5,377 nucleotides of DNA from the NCBI GenBank assembly GCA_949127645.1, contig CASBQM010000357.1, forward strand, positions 1-5,377, written 5' to 3'. The DNA is from Synechococcales cyanobacterium PMM_0036. GTDB lineage: Bacteria > Cyanobacteriota > Cyanobacteriia > Elainellales > Elainellaceae. Both the position numbers and the translations under genes were made by a program. Below, one piece after another: positions 1-5,377 of the stretch (position 1 is its first letter; the number at the start of each line of letters is the position of its first letter). The notes beneath the pieces were generated by a model. That model worked only from the letters and a program-made list of their open reading frames with translations. It had not been told where the DNA came from and made no database searches.

Positions 1-28
1 CTCTTTTAATAAACTTACAAAATCTCCA

Positions 29-454
29 ATGGCAGCACCTGGATTTGGAAAACCTAAACCTCAGCCTAAAACCTCAAAGCGATCGCAGGATCGCGCTGTC
101 GCCTCTACGAAATACGACAAGATGAAGGCGGATGGGCTGCCAGAATATGAGGTATATATTCGCATTCAGGACAAGAAACAGTGGTTTCCGGTGGGCGTGA
201 TTTCGGTGCAGCGATCGAGCCAAATCAACGCTGCTATTTTTGATAGCGAGGCGCAGTTGCTGCAAGGCGCATTTCGGATGTTTCCGATTCTTAAGAAAAA
301 TCAGACTCAGCTTGAGTACGGCTACCGCTTAAAGGAATTTAAGGATGAGCCGATCCAGCTTGCCGAAAGACCTGCAACGGGAGCAAAAGGGGCTTGGCAA
401 AAGGCGATCGATGGGCTGAAAAATCGCTTTGCGGCGCTGACAAACCGAGGTTAA
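29..454 (+). CDS. HHL1-like protein (DUF6523 family)
   Basis: This is a 141-residue soluble protein with no signal peptide or membrane segment. The first ~35 residues are basic and rich in Lys, Pro and Gln, and look disordered. The conserved core starts near residue 39 (EYEVYIRIQDKKQWFPVG) and runs to about residue 112 (LEYGYRLKEF near 95-104). This matches my recollection of the family shared by cyanobacteria and plastids, whose plant member HHL1 (hypersensitive to high light 1) is a thylakoid protein linked to photosystem II repair. The role in cyanobacteria is inferred only from that plant protein, which also has a membrane part absent here. The ATG at 29 has no clear Shine-Dalgarno sequence, and only 28 bases lie upstream, so promoter and operon context are unseen. 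The stop interlocks with the stop of the convergent neighbour. The gene is real with high confidence; the function is moderate to low. Confidence 0.85.
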   Translation: MAAPGFGKPKPQPKTSKRSQDRAVASTKYDKMKADGLPEYEVYIRIQDKKQWFPVGVISVQRSSQINAAIFDSEAQLLQGAFRMFPILKKNQTQLEYGYRLKEFKDEPIQLAERPATGAKGAWQKAIDGLKNRFAALTNRG

Positions 455-1044
455 CGCAATTCATCCTGCCCTTGTTCATCCTGCTCATCTTCATCCCACA
501 GCCGCTCTAGTTGAGATCGCCATGCGCTTAACACTGTCCCGCGATCGCTAGCGCTAGCATCTAAATCCCCCATGACTCCTTCCTCATAGAAGCGTTCTAG
601 AGATTGCAGCGTTGCCGCCAAGCTCTGTCCCTGCATTTTTGCGGCACGGATGATCTGGCGAATCTGCGCTTCGGCAAAGCGGCTAAAGCTATCAGAAAGT
701 CCCTGCTGATGGAGAGTGACTAACCGAGCGATCGCCGCCTGAAAGTCCTCAGAGGTCAGGGTTGCCATGCTGTGGTGGAAAACGCCCCAGAGTAAGTTTT
801 GAAATAGCGCGTAGCGAGTTTCCTGAGTTTCATCAAAATTGGATTCTAAAAGCTGTGCTAGATAGGGAGCGGCTTCTTGAGCGGGCGCAATAGTGATCAG
901 CGATCGCAGCCAGCTTTGATCTTCAGACAGCAAGACTAGCAGACGCAAATTCTCGCCTTCAATTTGCCAGGATTCGGGTTCGTTTACCCTCACGGCATCT
1001 CCAAACAGAGCAGTGAGAATTTGAGTGATATCTTGAGGAGTCAT
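451..1044 (-). CDS. Conserved hypothetical protein, 197 aa, acidic C-terminus
   Basis: I do not recognise a named function. The protein is cytoplasmic by appearance, with no signal peptide or membrane helix. Residues 1-110 alternate short strands and helices: a hydrophobic strand LRLLVLLSED near 33-42, then LLESNF near 65-70, then a helix after LTSEDF near 96-101. This arrangement is reminiscent of the CesT/YbjN-like chaperone fold, but that is an impression rather than a motif match. Residues 118-155 are helical, and the last ~15 residues are very acidic (WDEDEQDEQ). Three HIP1 octamers lie inside it (541, 728, 900), as expected for a resident cyanobacterial gene. The ATG at 1044 has no evident Shine-Dalgarno sequence. 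The kinase relic upstream ends 22 bases away on the same strand, so the two may once have been co-transcribed. No defect is seen in the reading frame. Confidence 0.8.
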   Translation of the reverse strand: MTPQDITQILTALFGDAVRVNEPESWQIEGENLRLLVLLSEDQSWLRSLITIAPAQEAAPYLAQLLESNFDETQETRYALFQNLLWGVFHHSMATLTSEDFQAAIARLVTLHQQGLSDSFSRFAEAQIRQIIRAAKMQGQSLAATLQSLERFYEEGVMGDLDASASDRGTVLSAWRSQLERLWDEDEQDEQGQDELR

Positions 1045-1530
1045 GCTTATGTGAAATCAAATCTACTTATAAATTTATTGTTGCAGTTTCCGACACCGTT
1101 GATTCCTGTATCTTTGATTTTATAGGCAGTGTAATGATAAATTCAGTTCCTTGACCTAGTGCCGAGCTGATTGATAGTGTGCCGCTATGCTTCTCAGCAA
1201 CGATCTGATAAACAATTGCCAGTCCTAGACCAGTTCCCTGACTTACTGCCTTTGCAGTAAATAAATGGTTAAAGGCTTGTTTTCTAACAGATTCCGACAT
1301 ACCAATACCGTTATCTCTAAATACAATCACAGCTTGTGTACCAAATTCATCTAATTTTGTCCGTATTTCTACATGATTTAAGTTATCCCTTAGCCCGTTA
1401 AACTTACGTTCCTGATTGGCTTCCTCTAGCGCATCGATCGCGTTTACCAAGATATTCATAAACATCTGATTGAGCTGTCCGGGGAAGCATTCAACCAGAG
1501 ATAAATTGCCATACTCATATAGTTCGCAAA

Positions 1531-1571
1531 TTGGGGTTTTGTGCCGCGCAATGCGCGGCACAAAACCCCAA
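1531..1571. repeat. Palindrome 1, GC-rich core
   Basis: This is a perfect inverted repeat with 20-base arms (1531-1550 and 1552-1571) around a single central A at 1551. Each arm runs from a TTGGGGTTTTG outer part to a GCCGCGC inner part. As RNA or cruciform it would form a very stable hairpin. Its left edge abuts the first recognisable kinase codon of the histidine-kinase fragment, so it marks the 3' edge of the deletion. Its last four bases (1568-1571) are shared with palindrome 2. It lies inside a broken gene, so a terminator is a weaker explanation than a dispersed palindromic repeat or non-autonomous mobile element. Confidence 0.9.
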
Positions 1572-1618
1572 AAAGTAGGTTTCAAAGGCGCGAAGTGCCT
1601 TTGAAACCTACTTTTTGG
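1568..1618. repeat. Palindrome 2, AT-rich arms
   Basis: The 22-base arms are perfectly complementary (1568-1589 and 1597-1618). The left arm runs CCAAAAAGTAGG to CAAAGGC, with a 7-base centre GCGAAGT. If transcribed, a G-U and a C-G pair could extend the stem to a GAA triloop. It directly abuts palindrome 1 and shares CCAA with it, so the two complete stems cannot both form at once. The two arm sequences are otherwise unrelated. Read on the minus strand, it supplies the TTG that opens the kinase-fragment ORF. No flanking target-site duplication is obvious and no transposase lies nearby. Confidence 0.9.
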
Positions 1619-1834
1619 ACGAGATGAAGCGGAATCATTACATCTTCGTTGTAGTCCTGGCTAAATAAGTGATCAGGTTCAGCCGTAGATTCCAGCAAAT
1701 TGATTATCGATTGATAGTAAACACTTTACACGCGGGAACCTATATAGAACTGCTCGGTGATATGGTAGCCAGGAAGTGCGATCGCGCCGCGCGTCAGGTT
1801 CATAAAATCACTTGGCTCGTTAGACAATAAATTT

Positions 1835-1876
1835 CCTCTGTTATTGTGCCCACCTCCAAACCTGTGCTAACAGAGG
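1835..1876. repeat. 9-bp inverted repeat in the divergent intergenic region
   Basis: CCTCTGTTA at 1835-1843 is perfectly matched by TAACAGAGG at 1868-1876, with a 24-base spacer. It lies 32 bases upstream of the start of the kinase remnant (minus strand) and 178 bases upstream of the glycosyltransferase start (plus strand). It could be a regulator site or a 5'-leader stem-loop of the former kinase gene. The long loop and lack of a T-run argue against an intrinsic terminator. A chance occurrence cannot be ruled out. Confidence 0.4.
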
Positions 1877-2043
1877 CAGTGATAAATACAGACTTGAAAA
1901 CCAGCAGAAACTAGGGTAAGTTCCAAGTATCCAACTAGCCAGGTTGCACGGCTATTTACGATAAAATTTGCTACGGGTCGTTGACAATGGATCTAACTCA
2001 GCAGAGTTACTTCATCTACCCTGACATTGAGCTGAGATTCTTT

Positions 2044-2047
2044 GAGG
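2044..2047 (+). promoter_or_regulatory. Ribosome binding site of hpnI
   Basis: GAGG ends six bases before the ATG at 2054, which favours that start over the in-frame TTG at 2042. The TTG would overlap the GAGG itself. An in-frame TGA at 2033-2035 excludes anything further upstream. Confidence 0.6.
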
Positions 2048-2053
2048 ATTGCA

Positions 2054-3298
2054 ATGCTACATTTATCATTGTCTCTGCTGGCTCAACTCTCTGGGGGTGT
2101 GGACTGGGTAGGTGCGGGCTGGAAAATCATTGGGAACTCGATTCTGTTGCTGTTGCTAATTTTAGCTCTATCCTCGATCGCATATTACAGCTATGCCATT
2201 ACTGCCGCGATCAAATTCTTATCCCGTCTCATCAGTATTGATCCGGACTTTCATCCCCCCATCAGTATCCTTAAGCCCGTTTGTGGGCTGAGCGACCAGC
2301 TCTATAAAAACCTTGCATCATTCTGTCAGCAAGACTATCCAAACTATCAGCTCATTTTTGGAGTACAGGATCAGCAAGACCCCAGCATCAAAGTTGTGAA
2401 GCAGTTGATGGATGATTTTCCAGACCTCAATATGCGGCTGATTGTTAATCATCACACCATCGGCACAAATCGGAAAGTTTGCAATCTCGCAAACACTTTG
2501 ATCGCAGCCGAACATGAAATCTTATTACTGGCGGACAGCGATGTTCGAGTCGAACCGAACTATTTACGAGAGATAGTTCAGCCTTTGAGCGATGTCAAAG
2601 TCGGTGTAGTGACTTGTCTCTATCGCTCTGTCACTCAAGGTTGGGTTACGACCTTGGAAGCCCTTGGCACTGCAACCGATTTTCATGCAGGGGTTTTAGT
2701 CAGCACTCAGTTAGAAGGCACTCGCTTTGCCATGGGTCAAACTATCTTGATGCGTCAATCTGTACTGAGAGAGATCGGTGGGTTTGAGGCGATCGCTGAC
2801 TATTTAGCAGACGATTTTCAGTTGGGATATTTACCCACTCAGGCAGGCTATCAGGTCGTGCTCTCTACCTACGTGGTTGAGCATGTTCTATCAACCAGCA
2901 CGTTTGCAGCTTCTTGGCAACGTCAGTTGCGCTGGATGCTCTGTATCCGCGTCTCCCGATCCTGGGGCTATGCCGGGTTGATTTTTACCTATGGAACTGC
3001 AACGAGTCTGCTGTTGTTGCTCGCAACCAATGGATCACTTCTCAGTTGGGTTATTCTAGGTCTTACCTGGACAAGCCGACTGGTGATGGGTTGGCTGGTT
3101 GGGGTCAACATTTTGCATGATTCCGCTACAAAACGGTGGCTGTGGCTGGTGCCATTGCGTGACCTGCTCAGCTTTGCGCTGTGGTGCTATGGCTTCGTGG
3201 GAAATACATTTGAATGGTCTAATCGACGGCTCAGGACCACGAAAGAAGGTAAACTCGTGCCTGTACCGCCGATTGAGCGGATCAAGTCGGTCAGTTAG
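2054..3298 (+). CDS. hpnI: Hopanoid glycosyltransferase HpnI (GT21/ceramide glucosyltransferase-like)
   Basis: This is an inner-membrane glycosyltransferase of 414 residues from the ATG at 2054, chosen for its GAGG. In the HpnI family (shown in Burkholderia) it transfers N-acetylglucosamine to bacteriohopanetetrol, the first step toward the glucosamine and cyclitol-ether headgroups. An N-terminal membrane helix covers about residues 25-48 (GNSILLLLLILAL). A GT-A catalytic domain follows, opening with PPISILKPVCG near 68-78. It carries the nucleotide-sugar-binding DSD at 161-163 (LADSDV), the catalytic-region DD at 253-254 (YLADDFQLG) and the processive-type RQLRW at 290-294. Three more hydrophobic segments follow, near 305-325, 330-352 and 365-385. 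All key motifs of the ceramide-glucosyltransferase-like fold are present. It converges on hpnJ with an 8-base overlap, which supports the hopanoid assignment over a sphingolipid role. The last ~25 residues are basic and cytoplasmic by appearance. Confidence 0.88.
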   Translation: MLHLSLSLLAQLSGGVDWVGAGWKIIGNSILLLLLILALSSIAYYSYAITAAIKFLSRLISIDPDFHPPISILKPVCGLSDQLYKNLASFCQQDYPNYQLIFGVQDQQDPSIKVVKQLMDDFPDLNMRLIVNHHTIGTNRKVCNLANTLIAAEHEILLLADSDVRVEPNYLREIVQPLSDVKVGVVTCLYRSVTQGWVTTLEALGTATDFHAGVLVSTQLEGTRFAMGQTILMRQSVLREIGGFEAIADYLADDFQLGYLPTQAGYQVVLSTYVVEHVLSTSTFAASWQRQLRWMLCIRVSRSWGYAGLIFTYGTATSLLLLLATNGSLLSWVILGLTWTSRLVMGWLVGVNILHDSATKRWLWLVPLRDLLSFALWCYGFVGNTFEWSNRRLRTTKEGKLVPVPPIERIKSVS

Positions 3299-4748
3299 TT
3301 GAGTTGGTATTGTAGTGAGCTGAGGCTTGCTGCGTTTGACGGTCTTTCAGATAAGAGAAAAACTCTCCTCCCTCTCGCAGACGACGCACTAAAATCTGCG
3401 GATCGCTCAACATCTCACGCACGATCGGGATAATCGCTTTAGGACGGAAGTAGAATCGCCGATACATCTGTTCGACAGCATTCTCGATCGCAGCATTCGA
3501 CAGCCCTGGATATTGCAAAGTCGAAGTCTGAATTCCCGAATTAGCAACCAGCACATTATCCTTAAACCAACCGTTTTCCTGCGCCTGACGGTACAGTTCC
3601 GTGCCTGGATAAGGAGCGGCGATCGACACCTGAATGGTATGTGGACTCAGTTCACAAGCAAACCGAATCGTTTCCTCGATCGTTTCCTGAGTTTCGATCG
3701 GCAAACCAATCATGAAAGTACCGTGAACTGTAATTCCTAAATCCTTACAGTGTTTCATAAACTGACGGGCAGCCTCTAGCCGAATGCCCTTGCGAATGTT
3801 ATCTAAAATCTGCTGATTGCCCGATTCAAACCCAACCAGCAAAAGACGCAAGCCATTGTCCCGAAGCTGTTTGAGGGTATCGTAGTCTAGATTGGCACGG
3901 GCATTGCAGCTCCAGGTGAGCTTGAGCCGCTTCATATGTTCGCTAATGGCGATCGCCCGCTGCTTGTCAATGGTAAACGTGTCGTCATCAAACATATATT
4001 CACGGACGCGATCGCCAAACAGCGCCTTAGCTTGCTCCATCTCTCGCCCCACAGCTTCCGGACTTTTGGTGCGATACTGGTGTCCGCCAATGGTTTGGGG
4101 CCACAGACAAAAGCTGCACTTCGCCGGACAGCCACGCCCTGTGTAGAACGAGACATAAGGATGCAGCAGATAGCCAATGAAGTATTTGCTAATGTCTAAA
4201 TCCCGCGCATAGACAGGCAAAACACTGGGCATAGCATCCCAATCGTGAATCAAATCACGGTCGGGCGTATGATGCAATTCACCCTGAGAATCGCGGTAGC
4301 TTAGTCCTCGGATCTGATCCCAAGGCTGATCTTCAGCCAGCTCTTTACAGGTGTAATCAAATTCATGCCGACAGACAAAATCAATCACCGGATTCTCGCG
4401 GAGAGTTTGCTCTGGCAAGATGGCTACATGTGCCCCAATAAAACCAATTTGCACGGCAGGATTTTGGGCTTTGATAGCTTCTGCACATTTCACATCGTTG
4501 GCAAGCGACGGCGTGCTGGTATGCAAAATCACCAGCTCATAATCTTTAGCAATCTTCAGCACATCGTCAACCGTTTGACCCTGCGGCGGAGCATCAACCA
4601 GTCGGCTTCCTGGTACCAAAGCAGCAGGTTGCGCTAGCCAAGTGGGATACCAGTAAGACGTAACCTCCCGCTTTGCCTGGTATCTCGCACCTGCACCGCC
4701 ATCAAATCCATCAAATGACGGCGGACTCAGAAACAGCGTTTTTTTCAA
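3291..4748 (-). CDS. hpnJ: Hopanoid radical SAM protein HpnJ (B12-binding domain)
   Basis: This is a 485-residue cytoplasmic radical SAM enzyme. Family knowledge places HpnJ in the conversion of bacteriohopanetetrol glucosamine to the cyclitol ether, a ring contraction. An N-terminal Rossmann-like cobalamin-binding-type domain covers about residues 5-140 (ELVILHTSTPS near 71-81, IGFIGAHVAILPE near 101-113). It lacks the classical DxHxxG, as many members of this class do. The radical SAM TIM-barrel follows, with the cluster-binding CPAKCSFC (C207, C211, C214), FDDDTF at 253-258, GFESG at 306-310 and GLPIET near 348-353. A C-terminal helical tail starts around 415. The start is TTG at 4748, supported by GAGGAG seven bases upstream. 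It lies 49 bases after a squalene/phytoene synthase gene on the same strand, probably one operon, and its 3' end overlaps hpnI. All catalytic cysteines are intact. Confidence 0.92.
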   Translation of the reverse strand: MKKTLFLSPPSFDGFDGGAGARYQAKREVTSYWYPTWLAQPAALVPGSRLVDAPPQGQTVDDVLKIAKDYELVILHTSTPSLANDVKCAEAIKAQNPAVQIGFIGAHVAILPEQTLRENPVIDFVCRHEFDYTCKELAEDQPWDQIRGLSYRDSQGELHHTPDRDLIHDWDAMPSVLPVYARDLDISKYFIGYLLHPYVSFYTGRGCPAKCSFCLWPQTIGGHQYRTKSPEAVGREMEQAKALFGDRVREYMFDDDTFTIDKQRAIAISEHMKRLKLTWSCNARANLDYDTLKQLRDNGLRLLLVGFESGNQQILDNIRKGIRLEAARQFMKHCKDLGITVHGTFMIGLPIETQETIEETIRFACELSPHTIQVSIAAPYPGTELYRQAQENGWFKDNVLVANSGIQTSTLQYPGLSNAAIENAVEQMYRRFYFRPKAIIPIVREMLSDPQILVRRLREGGEFFSYLKDRQTQQASAHYNTNSTN

Positions 4749-4755
4749 AAGAATT

Positions 4756-4761
4756 CTCCTC
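4756..4761 (-). promoter_or_regulatory. Strong ribosome binding site deciding the TTG start of hpnJ
   Basis: On the minus strand the sequence reads GAGGAG, then seven bases, then TTG followed by AAA AAA ACG. This near-ideal Shine-Dalgarno sequence and spacing identify the TTG at 4748 as the start. The encoded N-terminus (MKKTLFLSPPSF) fits the family. Confidence 0.8.
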
Positions 4762-4797
4762 AGCTAGTTCTAGATTAACCCCGCTTAAATCAGGCAG

Positions 4798-5377
4798 CTA
4801 TTGCTCTGTGAGCGCCAAAACTTGACTCCGGCTGAGCTTTTCGCCACCGATCGCCAATAAATCCAGCGTTGCATGAGCCAACGTCAGCGGAATTTTGCAA
4901 AAGTCTAGCGCAGCCCCTTTCGGCAGAGATTTTGTGTAGGCATCCGCTAAGGTCAAATTTCGCCGTGCGTACGACTGCATCTCTTTATTGCTCCAGCCAT
5001 CTGGGTAAAACTCCACGCCGCGCGCCAAGTCATCTCCGTGATTGCGCAGGATGTTGACCGCCTGTAGACCCCGACCAAAGCCGATCGCATCCGTTCGATT
5101 CGTTTGGGTGCCGTCATACCATGCCCACAAATCAGACAGCATCAAGCCAACGGCTCCAGCAACGCTGAAGGTGTAGCGATTCAGATCTGCTTCCGTATGA
5201 ACCGCCCAATTGTTCTCTGCCCAGTATGCCATCCGGTCTGACATGGCAGCCGTCGCGTCCCAGATGCGGGGGGCAATACTTGCAGGCGCCAAAGCCGCCC
5301 ATTCTCCAATGCGTAGCGAAACTTCGGGTAAGGAGTTTTGGTATCCCAAAAAAGCGCTAGCAAAAGCGCTGTGATTA
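4798..5377 (-). CDS. Squalene/phytoene synthase family protein (5' end outside window)
   Basis: The frame is open to the window edge, giving 192 visible C-terminal residues. The family is usually about 280-300, so roughly 90-100 residues with the first Asp-rich motif lie beyond the window. A TTG at 5349 is not a likely start because the coding frame continues upstream. Visible landmarks are DLNRYTFSVAGAVGLMLSDLW (in two parts, DLNRYTFSVAG and AVGLMLSDLW, residues 64-84) and the second Asp-rich region NILRNHGDDLARG (108-120). The enzymes condense two prenyl diphosphates: farnesyl-PP to squalene or geranylgeranyl-PP to phytoene. Its place directly upstream of hpnJ favours squalene supply for hopanoids, by inference. 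Oddly, the usual DxxxD of the second motif reads NHGDD, with Asn for the first Asp. Phytoene synthase or another head-to-head prenyl synthase is possible. The stop is TAG. Confidence 0.85.
   Translation of the reverse strand, partial: NHSAFASAFLGYQNSLPEVSLRIGEWAALAPASIAPRIWDATAAMSDRMAYWAENNWAVHTEADLNRYTFSVAGAVGLMLSDLWAWYDGTQTNRTDAIGFGRGLQAVNILRNHGDDLARGVEFYPDGWSNKEMQSYARRNLTLADAYTKSLPKGAALDFCKIPLTLAHATLDLLAIGGEKLSRSQVLALTEQ

Larger units (their letters stand above)
1067..1803 (-). pseudogene. Remnant of a hybrid Ser/Thr kinase-histidine kinase, internally deleted
   Basis: Two pieces of one large signalling gene appear to survive. The 5' piece starts at the ATG at 1803 and reads MNLTRGAIALPGYHITEQFY then IGSRV before a TAA at 1728-1726. 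The 'LPGYxITEQxYxGSR' pattern is the usual beginning of cyanobacterial STK/AAA/GAF/histidine kinases of roughly 1,800 residues. The same frame stays open from 1725 to the palindromes, but I cannot place that stretch in the family. The 3' piece (1530-1067, a different frame) is an HATPase_c domain: YEYGNLSLVEC, N box around NILVNAIDAL, DNGIGM (G1), an F box at FNHLF and GTGLGLAI (G2), ending in TAA. The protein-kinase catalytic loop, AAA and GAF regions and the phospho-accepting H box are all missing. A TTG at 1585, inside a palindrome, opens a 172-codon ORF whose first 18 residues are repeat-encoded, so it is probably not a genuine gene start. A minor alternative is a separate small ATPase protein. 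Confidence 0.8.
1804..2053. other. Divergent intergenic region between kinase remnant and hpnI
   Basis: There are about 250 non-coding bases. Apart from the inverted repeat at 1835-1876, the only candidate signal is a consensus -35 hexamer TTGACA at 1981-1986, oriented toward hpnI. At 16-18 bases downstream the possible -10 sequences (such as GAGTTA at 2004) are poor, so promoter assignment is weak. An open frame starting at 1987 overlaps the glycosyltransferase in another frame and encodes nothing recognisable. I see no RNA gene or riboswitch. Confidence 0.4.

Noticed and set aside
547..558. 12-base palindrome GCTAGCGCTAGC next to a HIP1 site
   Set aside because: It lies in coding sequence, is short, and fits general cyanobacterial enrichment for such palindromes; no separate function is supported.
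1067..1585. An apparently complete 172-aa histidine kinase ORF
   Set aside because: Its TTG start lies inside a palindromic repeat and has no ribosome binding site, the H box is absent, and a kinase N-terminus is found further upstream. It is treated as the 3' part of a pseudogene.
1531..1618. Intrinsic transcription terminator
   Set aside because: The stems lie in the interior of a gene remnant and there are two in tandem with shared bases. A role in termination may be incidental; a dispersed repeat explains them better.
1981..1986. TTGACA as a definite hpnI promoter
   Set aside because: No acceptable -10 hexamer lies at 16-18 bases; mentioned only as a weak candidate.
1981..2241. 86-aa open frame on the plus strand upstream of and overlapping hpnI
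   Set aside because: It overlaps the well-supported glycosyltransferase in another frame and its translation resembles no family I know.
3932..4199. Open frames of 80-90 codons on both strands inside hpnJ
   Set aside because: They are shadows of the radical SAM gene, which has intact motifs and normal length.
5353..5370. Twin AGCGCT palindromes near the window edge
   Set aside because: They encode a short Ala/Ser/Phe repeat within the prenyl synthase frame, and six-base palindromes this close together are not convincing as a site.

Overview
The window looks like cyanobacterial chromosome. The HIP1 octamer GCGATCGC occurs eight times in 5.4 kb (at 79, 541, 728, 900, 1778, 2789, 3949 and 4008). 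The first gene is an HHL1-like (DUF6523) protein typical of oxygenic phototrophs, and the kinase relic in the middle resembles the giant Ser/Thr-kinase/histidine-kinase hybrids common in cyanobacteria. The species cannot be fixed from this sequence alone; a filamentous Leptolyngbya/Pseudanabaena/Nostoc-like genome would fit.

Left part (1-1044): a short plus-strand gene for an HHL1-like protein converges on a minus-strand gene of unknown function. Their stop codons interlock in one TTAA.

Middle (1067-2053): the wreck of a large signalling gene on the minus strand. Its first ~25 codons (1803 down to 1729) read like the start of the N-terminal protein-kinase domain of hybrid STK/AAA/GAF/histidine kinases. 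Its last ~155 codons (1530 down to 1067) are a clean histidine-kinase ATPase domain. Between them lie a stop codon, about 100 bases of unassigned open frame, and two abutting near-perfect palindromes (1531-1571 and 1568-1618). Several kilobases of the original gene appear to be missing. The ATPase fragment on its own looks like an ORF only because a TTG inside the palindrome can serve as a start. A 250-base intergenic region with one 9-bp inverted repeat follows.

Right part (2054-5377): a hopanoid side-chain module. The plus-strand gene is an HpnI-type membrane glycosyltransferase (GlcNAc addition to bacteriohopanetetrol). It converges, with an 8-base overlap, on the minus-strand gene for an HpnJ-type B12-binding radical SAM protein (conversion of the amino sugar to the cyclitol ether). 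Upstream of hpnJ, on the same strand and 49 bases away, is a squalene/phytoene synthase family gene cut by the window edge. Together they suggest squalene supply and assembly of a bacteriohopanetetrol cyclitol ether headgroup. The deacetylase expected between the two sugar steps (HpnK) is not in the window.

No RNA gene, CRISPR array or transposase gene was seen. I did not find a wholly new system. The most unusual item is the palindrome pair sitting at the scar of the deleted kinase gene.
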